Shown here: piece after piece, positions 1-12,696 of the stretch | Position numbering within the stretch: position 1 is the stretch's first letter | How the letters are laid out: each line of letters opens with the position of its first letter | The notes under the pieces: generated by a model | Told to the model about the DNA's origin: nothing | What the model saw: only the letters and a program-made list of their open reading frames with translations | Database searches by the model: none | DNA from: Holacanthus passer | Taxonomy: Eukaryota > Chordata > Actinopteri > Pomacanthidae | Assembly: GCA_025331565.1 (NCBI GenBank) | Contig: JAFREQ010000017.1 | Span: 3,100,001-3,164,000, forward strand | Reading direction: 5' to 3' | DNA length: 64,000 nt | Made by a program: the position numbers and the translations under genes

Positions 1-3000
1 AAAACAGAGCAAAAAGTGGAGCTAATGTAGCACTTACATTGATTAGGTGGCCAGAAACACGACTCCAATGGGATTATAACGGCGCTCTTTATCTGATAGA
101 TGTGAAAGTTGTCAGAACATGTTGGCTAGAGCAGCTTTCTGAAAAACAAAACGTCAGGGCTGTTTGTTTTCAGGTCGTTTTTATGTCACTCTGCCCACAA
201 GTGGTCAAAATTAATAAATGAAGCTTTCAGAAGTGACACCATAATGTATGATGAGCCTCCTCTAGTCCTGCATTCAAATATTTCCTTGAGTAAAACAGAA
301 TTATCAGCAAAATGTGCTGAAAAATCAAAATTGAAAGTACCAAGTTTTACATTATTCCCTCTATAAAGGGAATAAAGACACTGGGGCAACATATGTAGTG
401 GTTGATCAGACCACATTTAACACACAGGGAGAAAGCTATATACACAATAACTAGAACTGACACAATGAAGCCCTGATTGGTCTGGTCTGTGGGAGGGACA
501 TCAGCATAAAACCATGCTCCGCCCTCAGCCCCATCTTTTGTCTGTCTCCCAGCAGGAAATGCCACACAGCAGCCAGGTAACGCAAAGACAGGAGAAATGA
601 ATTAATACAAACAAATAGCAAAATGACAAACAATGTCAACTAAATGCGCGTGCTCCATCCAGAAAACAGTGTGTTGTCAAAGTGCTATTAAACCAATTTT
701 AGACAAAACAAACTATGTGTAGTGTATGTAATTTAAGTGACTGCGACTCAAAGTGACCGAACATGTGAGTGTGTAAATGGTACAAGCTTTTGTGTGGCTG
801 TGGACACGACCGTCACACCTCTTATATGTTCAATACATATTCCAATCAAATCGCTGCTTTGTGAACAGAAAAAAAGAGTCCAGTGTAACAGAGGAGCTTT
901 TCTGGAAAAGAGCAGATCAGGTCTAAACAATGAACTATATTGTATGTAAAATTACTACATATAATGCAGATATGGTGTTTCAGTATTTGTGAGTGATTGC
1001 TTTAACCATTTTATACGTTCTGCACCTTGTTGTGCAAAGAGTCGAGGGGCAGATTCTCCTCTTCCTGCGAACAGCACGGCCTTCATTTTTCTCCTCCGTG
1101 TTTTACAACAACGCTGAAGGTGAAGATAATGATGGTGCTGCTGGTGTTTGCACTGTTGGTGGCTGCGAACCCAGGAAGCAGAGAACTGCTGCATACAGTA
1201 ACTCAGTCCCTCGTTCCTATTACCGTTGGCAATCCGCTGTTTATTCTACAACAAGGACAAAGCCTTCTTCATGTAGTACTGGCTGTTATGTGCAGCACAG
1301 GGGAATTTCCAAACGATTGCTTTCACAGGACTAAGTCACGGGCAACAGAGAGTAGTAACACAACAGAAATTTGAGTCTCTGCAAAAGATTAGAGCCCCAG
1401 CACAGAGCTGAGTGCAGTCCAAGGTCGGGCATAAATATTTGTCAGTGACTCATTTGCCTGTCATGCTCGCCAGATCGCTTAATGTTTCCTCAACTCCAGT
1501 GACATCTGGACACTCGAACTCCAGATTCCACGCTTGTCTTCACATTCTTCAATAGCTCCCGTCCTTGAGCGTTTTCGGCAGGAGCTCGAGTTCACTCCGT
1601 CAAAGAAGTGCTGTTTTAAAGATCTTTCTTTATTTAAACTCCGGGTTTATTTGTGTCATCGACAATCTGTGAGCTGTGGGTTGGGAGGTGACGTTAGGAG
1701 CTGGTGCTTTCATTTAATAGAGTTTTCCTTTGCAGTCCGACAACCGTGTTCCCAAATTCTCAGCAACTCGTGTCCTTGAAAATACATTCCCTGCAGTAAT
1801 TGAATCATCAGGCACCAGTTATCTGGTGTGGTTATACTATCTTTCTTGGACTAATTGAATTTGCAGGTGTGTTGTTGGATGCACATACTGTAGAAGGGCT
1901 TGACTCCTACAGACCATGGCTCTCGCTCGTGTGATAAAATAACCCCGGCTCAGCGTTATCGTACACAGTGACCGTTCTGCTACACTGTCCAAACCCTTTG
2001 CCACTATCCACGCCAACAAAATAATTTCACCAAAAACAGTCCATACGTTTGAAGATTGTGCTGATTAGGATGCTTCAATGTACAACTGGTGTGCTGCAAA
2101 TGAAAGCTTGAATTTCTGATGATTGTCCAGCTGAATAAGAAGCAGACAAAGCGCTCGGGCTGCGCGCCAGATGGCTCATCCTACCTTTATGTGTTAGGAG
2201 GTGACAGTCTAAATCCTGTGTGCTGAGTGCCTCAGGCTCCACAACAGGGAAATTGCATTCTGATCCAGTCCACTCCTCTGTGTGTTAGTGTTATACAACA
2301 GTCTATTGTGTCTGGCATTTGCATTAGGGCCATGAAATTCAGCCCACTGGCTTTCACTATGGAGCGCGATGAGACAACAGTAGGAGTTCTAGCTTATCTC
2401 TGGCCGCGCTACAGCGAGATCACATTTACGCCCTGTCTTCAAAGCCACTCCACCGCCATTTTATTGAAATGCATCCCAAGCAGCGAGCGTACGTGGTCAC
2501 GAGAAAACCTATTTACTTTCTTTTGGTGTGTAAATTCGACACGATGTGACTTTTAAGTATCAGGAAACAGAAAATTAGAGCAGCAGCAACAACCGCAGCG
2601 TGACACGACAATCTGATGGACACGAGCGCTCACTTTGAGGTGGCGGGCGGCGGGTACAAGGTGGGTTAACGTGCCTGCCATTGTGGGGCCTGATGTGCAG
2701 CGGTCCTCTGTGTATCCATCATTATGGGCACTGAATCAAGCAAGCAGGCAGGGGCTGTTGAGAAGAGGCCCCCTGGGAGCGAGGCCTTGTCCTGTCACTA
2801 CCGGGAGGGACGGCCAGATAATAATGGAGACATCATGAGGGCAGGAGATAGGCTTTCCTTTTCAAAGTGGAAGACGGTGAGAATCGGCAGTATCCCATCA
2901 CAACAGGCTCACAGCCATTGATTGGTCCCTGGCCTGTCTTAAAAAGGACAGCTTTAACTGCTCTTGTCGTAGAAAACAGATGCCGCCGCTGTTTGCCTTC

Positions 3001-4311
3001 AGAGGAAAAGCTCCATTATGAGAGACGGCCGTCCTATTTTAGTAATACCTGATATCAGTTGGGACGCACTGAAAGAGGTTCACATGGGACCTGCGGTAAT
3101 TTAGCTTTTTTATCTGCGTGACAACAGATGAATTACATTTTGATGTATTCTGTTCTCATACAGGATGATTCATTGTTGATATCAGAAGCAAAAGCATAAA
3201 ATCGTCAGGCACTTATGCAAAGAAAAAGCGATGATTTCAAAGCTTGTCCCATTTCTTGCCATGTAGCTAAAACAATTATATGCAGGCATCAAAAAGTATT
3301 TATTTTCCATTACTTCCTCCAGCTTCAGATGTTCTCTGGTCACAGATTGCTTTTGACAGTCACTTCAAAAACTCTCAGACACTTCTGGAGATTGGCTCTC
3401 GGAGACACTTCCAGAAATTAAGTTTAGGAAATGATCGTAGCCCGTTGCAGCTAAAAAATAGGTTACATCAATGTCTTGAATTTCCGTTTTCCACTGCAAT
3501 CCCCGTGCCTTTTTAAAGTTAATAGCCTCGGCGTTATCAGCAGACGGGGGTTCTGAACACAGCGGAGAGGGTAACATCAGCAATCTGCAGTGTTTACTGA
3601 CTTAGACCGTCGAGTCTGTTAAGAGTCTCGCAGACTAAGTTTTCCATGTTTTGCTCTCAACAGAATTAGGTAAATTGTTTTACTTTGACTACTTCACTTT
3701 GGCGCTCATTCTTTCTCTGAAATGCTGGAAATATATACTTTTGCATTCATTACCCCCTGCTGGCAAGGACTTTGAAATATAATAGCTTTGTCGTGCTCTT
3801 AAGAGTGCATTCGGGTTCACTGTCAAATCCAAGCCAATTTAGGCTCCTTTTGAACAGTTGATGGAGGACACATTAGAAACGCGGCAGCAGCTGCTGACTG
3901 ACCGCAGCACTGTGGTACTGTGGTATTCATGCAGTGCCAGGACGAGCAGGACAATGGCCTCATCTTGAAATATGTCTCTGAAAATAGCGTTTGGACGTGT
4001 TTTATGACAGAAAGCCTCAAGCCTGGCAAATGCCATGTCAAATGGCTTGTACAGATTTTCCTTTCACAATAGTCCATTGTTTTTGTCTCATTTTTGGACG
4101 CTTTCATTTTGAAATATTTTTAACCAGTCGTTGAAGTGTGTCCAGGATTCTTTATTGCAAAAAGTGTTCGTGCCATGAACGTGCAAAAGCTCATTGAGAT
4201 GTAGCATTGCTGTTTCTTTGTCCTCACTTCTGTTTTTTAAGTTCGACCCAGCAGCATCAATTACTCAAAGAGCGCCCGTCCTGACACTGTTATTTGTCCT
4301 CTCGTCTGCAG
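1..4311 (+). other. 3' part of the intron before the transmembrane exon
   Basis: No exon is supported here. The frames present (for example 993-1334, 1027-1374 and 2227-2556) have no recognisable domain and no convincing splice-bounded coding signal. A moderately GC-rich patch lies at about 2630-2830. On the minus strand, 3753-3763 reads CCAGCAGGGGG, a CTCF-like core. The intron ends at 4309-4311 (cag) after a pyrimidine-rich tract (ttatttgtcctctcgtctg). The 3' UTR of the upstream alpha isoform could in principle extend into the first part, but I see nothing that proves it. Confidence 0.6.
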
Positions 4312-4459
4312 AGAAGCCTCTGCCGCAGGGTCCCCCAGGTGGTGTTATCGGGATCCTTGGAGGTGTCGTCGCCATTGGACTCATCATCGGCGTGGCTGTT
4401 ACTGTTTTCATGGTCCATCGGCGGCAGCAGAAGACCCGCACTGAGACAGATAATGACCT
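4312..4459 (+). CDS. nectin1: nectin-1 (beta-type) transmembrane exon
   Basis: This internal exon encodes the junction after the last Ig domain, the single membrane-spanning helix and the first cytoplasmic residues. The acceptor is tctgcag|agaag. The first codon is split, so the first residue E takes its first base from the previous exon, as expected for a nectin reading ..ITE-KP. Residues 1-9 (EKPLPQGPP) are the juxtamembrane stalk. Residues 10-35 are hydrophobic with a glycine-rich face (GGVIGILGG), followed by the stop-transfer HRRQQK. The exon ends TRTETDND plus two bases of a leucine codon at the donor ct|gtgagt. Without splicing the frame hits TGA at 4461-4463, so the splice is needed. 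The membrane segment lacks the RRRRxTFKGDY string that follows the membrane in nectin-1 alpha, which supports the beta-type assignment. Confidence 0.92.
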
Positions 4460-7400
4460 GTGAGTACCGAGCCTCAGCCAGAGAGTATTGCACAGGGCTG
4501 GACAGGTGGTAAGATTAGGTGTACACTGTTGTCAGCCCATGAGAGAGAAGCACTTTGAAAAGGACAAAACAGGTTTTTGGGAGAGTTAATGTGTTCAGAG
4601 TCAGAAGAACTCACTGAGAACATGTCGCTGCCTCCTTGTCGTCCATTCTTCTTTCCTATCGGACACTTTATGAAGAATAATCTAATTGAACCAAGACTTT
4701 AAAAAAGCAGGTTTATCTTTGTTTACTATCTCAGATAGAATCGATGATTATCATTAAACCCTCAGCTATTAAGTGGTTGCTTGATTGTAATGTGGGCTGT
4801 ACTGAGCCCATTTCCCATTAAAACACTATTCTTTTAATCAGGACTGATTGCAGGAGCATGTGCTGCCTCTCTTCTTGGGAAAGTTTCACCACTTCTATCA
4901 AATCGGACACTGGAGCAGTAGTTTGAGTCTGAACTGTGCAAAAGCAACGTTTATAGATAATTTAAATTGAAAAAATATAGTTTAAAATAAATGAGGCATC
5001 TTGTGTTGCATAACTTCAGCCTGCTGTTAAAGACAGATTTGTGGATCCTGTATCTGACTTTATTTACTCCCGCCTCCCCTCCAATGGCCGACCAGGTAAT
5101 TTTGCTCTGTCTGCGAACCAGGGGCCATGACAATTTTGAGCATTGCCAGCTGCTGCCCGTACACAGAGGGGAAAACAGAAGTTGCAGAGGAGGATGCAGC
5201 TGAGGGAACCACAATCAACAAAGCTGTGAAAATCTAAAATATTTTCTCGTGTTGCTCGGAAGGTGATTAAAGTCTCCGCCATCTGTTTGGGAAGAATTGT
5301 AAGAAATCTGCTTCCCCACAAAGAAGGAAACAAGCATTCAAGTTGAATCCCGCTAATTGACTTTGTCTAAAACACCTGGCCACGACAGATAGCTCAATGG
5401 TTTCCAGGGTTCCCATGATGCTCTTGGCTATAGTGGATATAAAGATGCACACAGCATCCTCGTGGGAACGGTGCTGCAGTGTGTAGGGGTTGGCGATCTT
5501 CCTCCCTGGGAATATTACCAAAACAGCTGAGGTCGGGGGTGTATAGGATCTGGCTGAGGGCGCCCGTGAGCCTTTAATCAACTCACATGATGAGATTACA
5601 ATGCTTATTTTAGGGGTCCCCCTCCAGAATCATGTAATTGATTTGATATTCAAAGCAGCGACGCTAACATCAAGCGTCGACGTGAGGCCGTGCCAGGTTT
5701 TTGGCCTCTGCGACTCCGGCTGCCGCTCGTCTCGGCGCTCTGCGGGGCCCACCGCCGAGCCTGCGGAGGCCCAGAAACCACACTGCCTCTGCCTCTCAGG
5801 AATGCTTTTAAAGACAAATTAAGCACACAGACTCTTACCTCTCCCATTGCTTTCTGTCTCTTTCTCCCTCCCTGCTAATCTGTCTTTCTTTCTCACTCTG
5901 ATGCCAAAGTAACTGCTCTCTGTTTCCCACTCCCCTCCCTCAGCATTGCTGTTGCTGCTGTTGCTGATAGTTGTGTGACACAGGCTCCAGAGAAGCCAGA
6001 GTCCCCCACAAGGAAAGTAGAGGCACCTGACCCCAGTCTATCCCCCGCTGAACCCTGTCCTCCCGGATCCTCTATTCTGTTGCCTGCATGTAACGGTGGC
6101 CTGCAAGTGACATACTTGAGCACACCATTGTGAGCGCTGAGAGCAGCAAACGTTCACCGACACCATCATTTACTAGACACTCACACTGGACTCGACGTCT
6201 TTGAATCTAAGGAATTTTTCTTTTGTTCGACAAATTGAGACGTTTGAAGTGAATTTCAAACATATCTATTTGGTGCACGACGAAACAAAATCACGGCGAT
6301 GCAGTTTGATAAACAACCATGAATGAAAATGAAGCTCGCTGAAAACAGTGCCAAGATTAATCAAACTTAATTAAAAGTCTTCTGATAAAATATCCAGCTC
6401 CACTTAGAGTTTATCAGATGTGCGGAGCTTGGACAGAGCAGAACGCTTTTTGACGAGATTGAACGCGCATATCAAATTGTCAATCGGAGAGAAATCTGTA
6501 AGCTCATGGCGGCTTTGTTTTTACATGAGCTAACACTCACTGATAATGTCTTTGTCAACAGACCACATTGTGCACCCTCCCTCCTCCACCTCTTGCTCTC
6601 TCCCTCCTTTTGTGTGCATGATTGTCGTCAAATATGCATGACAAGAGTTATGGTCGTGTCCGTGCTGTGTAACTGTCGTCATCGTTTCCTACTCGTAGCT
6701 CGGCATGTGTTGCTTAATGTAGTGAAATGTGATGCAAAGCTTTTAATTGTCCAGATGAATATTTGTGTCCATTCTCATGTGGCTTGTCATCAAACATGTT
6801 CAGTGTCTTATGAAAGAAACTGTTTACTTTGCTTTGAAATGTCTGATTATGTGAATGCAGATAAGAGAATGTGTTGGGTTTGTTTTAATGTAGAGAAACA
6901 CAGCGAGAGATTCGTAGTTTTATATGGGTGTCTGATGTCGGGGTAAAGGGGAAGCGTTTAGCCAGACTGTTTAATTCTGCATGTTGATGAGCCGTTAATC
7001 AAGCCTGGGCATTTGATAACATGCCTGACTGCACCGCCAGTCACGCCTCTGTTTGCCCTCACAAAGCAGCACATGATGTGACTCAAAATTGGTCAATCCT
7101 AATAAATCACTGGCCCTTTAGAGGCTGCACTGGCACAATAGTCAACTGATTATCAAAATAGATGGGCATTGTCAAAAGCGATGTTCTCAGAATAATGTGT
7201 TCATCGCTCTGTCTTTTGCCCGAGCGTGATGTATGACCTCCAGAACGCCGAGAAGCGCTGCCAATCGTGGCGCCGTTCCCCTGCAAAATGAATTCACTCG
7301 CTAGTGTTCCTGACGTGCAGCTGGTGTTGACACAGTCGCAAATACTCGCTGGTATAAATCACTTTGATGCCAACTTCCTGGCCATATTTACCACAATATC

Positions 7401-10400
7401 TGAAAGGAATCACATGCAGAATGTTAAAGGATGATGAATTTTGAGCTGGATGTCACCAAACAACATCAACACTTTTTTTTTTTTATTTCTCGAGCGGAGG
7501 CACAAATTCTTCCACCTAAAGGGTTGAAAATGGCTTTCCAGGACTGAAATGTAGCACCACTGTGATTTTGGAGGACACTTGAAATTATTGATAAATTCCA
7601 CAGTGAAGTCAAAGTGATGCTGCAGTCTTCTTTAGTAGCACAATCTGAAAGACGACACTGGGAGAAATGATTGGTAGAGATACGATTTGTTCTTGTGTAC
7701 CCTTTGGTTTATAAACCAGTCACCAGTGCTTTTCACCATTGCTGTATGATTCATTGTTGGACACCTTCTAGCTTTAAGCTGTAACCAAAGTAGGATTGTC
7801 TTGTCTTTCTGAGTCATTCAACATGGACTGTCATTGTACTGGGTGTGAATTTGAATCGTTCACTGTTGTTTATGAGTGAAAATGGTGCTTGGTTTCTCTG
7901 TACAGAATGTTATACATGCAGTGCAACTGTCTAACAATCACTTTTATTTTCATGTATTTTTTTTGTATAGAAGTGTTTGTGATCTAGTGTCCGTGCTAAA
8001 AGGTTTGGAAACTGACCATGTGTGTGTAGGCCCTAATTGTAAAGTTAAATGTTCTAAGAAGCAAAAACCTTCCTCCAACAACAGAAATAGTTTTTGATAA
8101 ACTTGTCAAAGAACAAAAACAGAAGTCATTTTGTTTCATTCGTGTTTTTCTTCTTTCTTCTCTTGTGAGAAAAGGAAAAAAAAAAAACAGCTGAGCTCTG
8201 CAGAGTAATTGTTGTCCGCCTTTTGAAAAGATCGGAGCGAGACAAAGCATGAAAGTAATTGCCTCCTAAAGATCAAATCACATTTATCCCGTCTTGCAAT
8301 TAAAAGTATCATTAGCATTTAAATTGCCAAATAAGATTGTGATCAACAGAAATCAATGAGAGCACGAAGGATCAGCTCAAACACTTCACATTGTTTTCCA
8401 CAGCGGGGCTGTGGTCATATGGCAGCTCTTTAATCCAAACGCTTCTGGGGATGCGACACTTCACTTTCTCTCACATGCAGCAGTGTTTTCTGACTCAACA
8501 CTGAGGGACATCTTATCTCTGATTATCTGCAGCTCAAAAACAGCCTCATTGTTGCAAAAATTTCTAATAGAAAGGTCAGTCCTTTTCGTGAGTGCATTGT
8601 ACAAGTCATTTTCTCTGCTGTAAATCTTCCCTCACAGATTACTCTTCTCAGTTAAAGGATTAGTTATGTTTTCTCCTCGCTATCCCCCTTAAATCTCCCC
8701 TTAAGCTGCCCTGAGCCTTTTGTAGCCAACAGAGCGAGGAGGAGCGAGGTCTTCAAGGTGGATGTCTGAGTAGGAAACAGTGCAAACTTGAATGTAGCTC
8801 ATGGTTCTGTGCCCAGTGCTTTCTGCTCCCCACAGGCTTGTGGTGCTTGTCAGCTTCCATTAGTGTCTGCGTCTCACAAAGCCAACGCCCACATGCTGCC
8901 CGCATCGCGTTCGGCTCGGAGGAAGCCAGTGTGTGATCACGCAGCTGAGATGCACATGAGGCGGTCAAGCTGAGATGAGCGGCATCTGACCGAGGATGGA
9001 TCGAGCAAACGTTAGAATTAGTATCATGCATCATGGGAGACAATGCAGGATATTTTCATAGAATCGAAGTGCTGAATATTTTATTCAACATATAGCAAAG
9101 CATACATCACAGTAGAAAACAACTGTGATGAATATTTAATGCTGCACAGCCTCTCAACCTTCGCTTTAACTCTACTTACTCTTTATTTGGGTTGAGACTG
9201 TCGTGTATTTAACATCTTTTTATTCCCAGTGACAATTCCGGCCAGTGAAAAGGTTACGTCTCCACAGTCGGTCGCTCAGAAATGTTAAAACAGAATGGCT
9301 GCATATATTAATCAACAACATTCACGAGAGGCAAGAAGAAAGAAAATAAATATATATTTAAGATCAAAGGCTAATCTCATTTAGCTTTAAAGCGAACTTT
9401 GAATGTGAAAGAAGTCTTTTAATTATTTAGCTGGAGCCTGCCGTGGTACAGTGTTATTGTGCAGAGAAATGCATTCACCTGAAGCCAACGCTGCTTGATT
9501 GACTGCTGCCACTGTGAAGCCTTTTCTAATGAAACGTTCGAACAATACAAACTTTAAGGATCTATATTTAAATCCAGTTTCACTTCGTTTGTCACAGTTT
9601 GCATGTTCAGATTCCAGATTTGCATGTGTGGCTCGCTCTGTGTCCCAACTCCTACGTCCTATTTCTAAAGGTGTGAGCCTGTCGTGTGCTCACACTCAGA
9701 GACGTCAACACTGACATTTTTCCCATAATGCATTGCACAGAAAATGGAGGAGATTCTCACAGCTGGACATTGAGGACAATGTTGAGACAGCTTCAGTAAC
9801 ATCCTGACAAACAAAACATATATTATTCAATCTTTTTCTTTACAAAAGTATAATTCCAAGTTTATTCCAAGTTGAGTCTTTTTTTCATGGTTTTAACTGT
9901 CCGGTAGTAATTTTCACCTAGTTTTCAATTTGACAATGTGACAATGTGATCTTTGAAAAATATCAAATAAGGCAAGAAACACAAGCAGACAGACCTTCAC
10001 AGACTTCCTTGTTCAGTTTTGAGCGACTGTTCTTGTAATAGTTGTGCTCACACACAGATTCCCCATAAAATGATTAATAATATTGTAGGCGTGTTTCACC
10101 ATACGATGGCCAAGACTAAGAAATCAGATCCAAGTTGGAATAAACTGGAATCATCCTTCAGGTCAACATGGATGCTGAATTTGCTTTTAAATGTCCTGTT
10201 GATGGACATTGCTGTCCCACATTTCAGTACTCAGAGCTTGAGATTCAGGAGCATCTCTGGAAACAAAACCTGAAGTGTTACATTAAATTACAAACCATTT
10301 AGCTTTTTCTTTTTTTGGATTAATCAGATTAATCAGCTGCGGTATTTCAACCTCAGTGTGTTCGACATTGGCTCAGGTCTTCTTTTATCATCTCCTGCCA

Positions 10401-12602
10401 GTAAAGTACATTAATGTCCTGCACACCAACAGAAACAGTATATTTTAAAGTAGTATTACTGTAGTATAGATTTGGGACACAGCTCGAGCGACTGAGCACA
10501 CACACATACCGTATGCTTGTCTTGGTACACGCGTGTCTGAACACACAGCCTCGTTGTGTGTTTGTGCACTCTGCACACACGACGCTTCATCAAACACTGA
10601 TGCTACTTTTCGCCCCGTTTTCCTGCTTTTGTGTCAACCAGTAGTGACAGTCTATACACTGACGGTCTCCTGAGGCTGCTGCTTGTGCCTAACGTGATTA
10701 CAAATGGAGCTGAATTCAATCAAGAGAAGGGGGGGATGACTGGGAGAGAGCGGTTACTGCAGGGTGGGAGTCATGAGACGAGGGAGTTTCTTCATGTTTG
10801 GTCAGATTTAATAAACCCACTCTACATATGGGGCCCCAACACACTACCTATTTGAACAGGCTCCTTCACATAATGTGCAATGAAATGCAATCATCAGGGG
10901 TCCTATGGGATCAAATGCAAGTTGAAAAATGCAGTAGGGTCTGAATGCAAATGCTGCATCATACATAAACATGGTATGATTTCATCCTGCTTGAATAAAT
11001 CTGTTTCAACGGGAAGATGTGCAACTGTCTTAAAAACTAAAAACCCACGGTAAATATTGTAGAAAATGTTGGCTGATTTCTTTTTAATAAAATGTCAATT
11101 AGGTCGGCGCATGAGGTGTTCATCAGCTTCTTGTTTTAGCAAATTGGAGAAATGTATGCACAGGGCAGACAGAGGTTGAAAATTACATTCTGTCTCATAC
11201 ATTTCTTGAAAGCAAATGATCTTGTCGGCAGTCACGGCTTTTTCTCACCTGTATCAGAATCCAGTCAATCATAAGCAATGCATTACAATACTTTATAATG
11301 AGCACGCCGCTGTACCTGAGGAAAGCGCATTTCCACAAGACTCATAATTATCTGTCTGTGAGAAAATGGATGCTTCTCCTCTGAAGGCTCTGCGATGCAA
11401 GAGGTTATTGTAGATGAGGGAGTGAGCTGCACGCCGCCTGTCTGTGTGTTTGCTGTGCCTCCGTGCTGCAGGCGGGCTGAGGAGGGTGCCACATGAATCT
11501 GGCAGTGGCACGGCAGCCCTGTCTGGAGACAAGGTGATACGGACTGGAAATAATGAGCGTGAAAGAAAGAGTTAAGAGGTGCACTCATGCACAAATTTTC
11601 TGCACATTAAAACGCCAGCTTGGCCTTGCGGAAAGGTCATGTTATTCAATAAGGACGTGAACCAGTGCGAATGGGAGGCGGGAGGAGCCGGAGATAATGC
11701 GTGTAGGTACACAGCTCAGCGTCGGTGCTCCACTTCATTATCTTTGATCACTCCTGATATCATGTCAGAATATGGCAGATGACATCTGACTGCCAGCATG
11801 TTTGAGGGAAGGGGGTTTTCTTTGTAACGATTTCGTAGCAACAACCCTTCTGCTTCCTTGTCTGAAATAATTATCCGGATGCACTTCAAACGATTTCAAC
11901 ATCAAGCGTTCAATTACTCCTGTCTTTCCTGTTCACGATTTAATTTTCCTTTTTATTATCACATCAACGACTGTGTGCCGGAGTGGCCTTTATCGCCAGT
12001 GAAAATTTTCATTGTCGATTTGAAGAAAATGGCTGTTTACTGTTCTCTTAATGGCGGCTTGTATGTGAGCGCAGGTGTTCAGTTGTCGAGGCTTTGTTCT
12101 TCCTCAGGTGTGTCAACAGAGGGGCGGGGCAAGCACCTGGGGATTAGGGGATGTTAGCGGCAGGGATCCGGGGGAAGGTGGGGAGCAGAAGCCGCCGCTC
12201 AGGACGACATGTCAAACAAACAGCGGCTGCATAGTAGACAGGGTGTTTGTCCGCGTGGCGCTGTGGATGAGGCTCAATCCACCCTGAGGACTTGACTCAC
12301 ACATGCCCTTCTCCCTGCCCCCTATACTCCCTCCATCCCCATCTCCTCATCTCAGTGTCCAATTACAGCCCACTCTCATTAGCACAGTGTCTCTCCAGCG
12401 AGAGCCTTTGAAAGGGCAGGGGGAATGGCTGCCGCCGCAACAAAGCCACCAACACGAGATCTATCAAAATCCAAGGAAAGAGTGAAAAAGGCAAGTGCAG
12501 GCAGGACTTCTCATTATAGAGTGCTGTAGAAGGTGAGGGACGTAAAGAGTGGCCATCCCTCGCTGTGCTGAGTGTCATGTTATCTTTTCACTCTCTTAAC
12601 AG
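4460..12602 (+). other. intron between transmembrane exon and proline-rich exon
   Basis: An intron of 8143 bp, starting gtgagt and ending ctctcttaacag. No further exon or RNA gene is supported. Notable contents are a CpG-rich patch at about 5655-5780, a stretch at about 6980-7290 that looks less repetitive than its surroundings, and a cluster of AATGCA words at about 10876-10975 that includes one octamer ATGCAAAT (10945-10952). The 146-codon frame at 6506-6946 is cysteine- and histidine-rich, has no recognisable domain and no splice context, and I regard it as chance. Confidence 0.6.
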
Positions 12603-12696
12603 GACCGACCTCCCACCCGCCCACAAACCGGCCCCGCCCCCGCCCAAAAAGAAGAACAGCGACATGAAGGGACACTTGACATCTGATGACATCCAG
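12603..12696 (+). CDS. nectin1: nectin-1 (beta-type) proline-rich cytoplasmic exon
   Basis: This 94-base internal exon has acceptor ttaacag|gacc and donor atccag|gtaaga. Its first base completes the leucine codon begun at 4458-4459 (phase 2), after which it reads TDLPPAHKPAPPPPKKK, NSDMKGHLTSDDIQ. The proline run followed by lysines (P-x-x-P-x-K) is a possible SH3-domain ligand, and the PPPP core could bind EVH1- or WW-type domains; this is inference from motif shape. The matching human beta segment, as I recall it, begins TDQPLSQKPEPSPS and ends PEDIQ, so the ends are better conserved than the middle. The exon ends in phase 0 exactly at DIQ, so that the next exon restores DIQVVHLD. A TCC/TTC-rich tract (about 12703-12738) follows the donor closely. 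Confidence 0.92.

Noticed and set aside
6506..6946. 146-codon cysteine- and histidine-rich frame
   Set aside because: No recognisable family, no splice-bounded coding signal, and it sits inside an intron.
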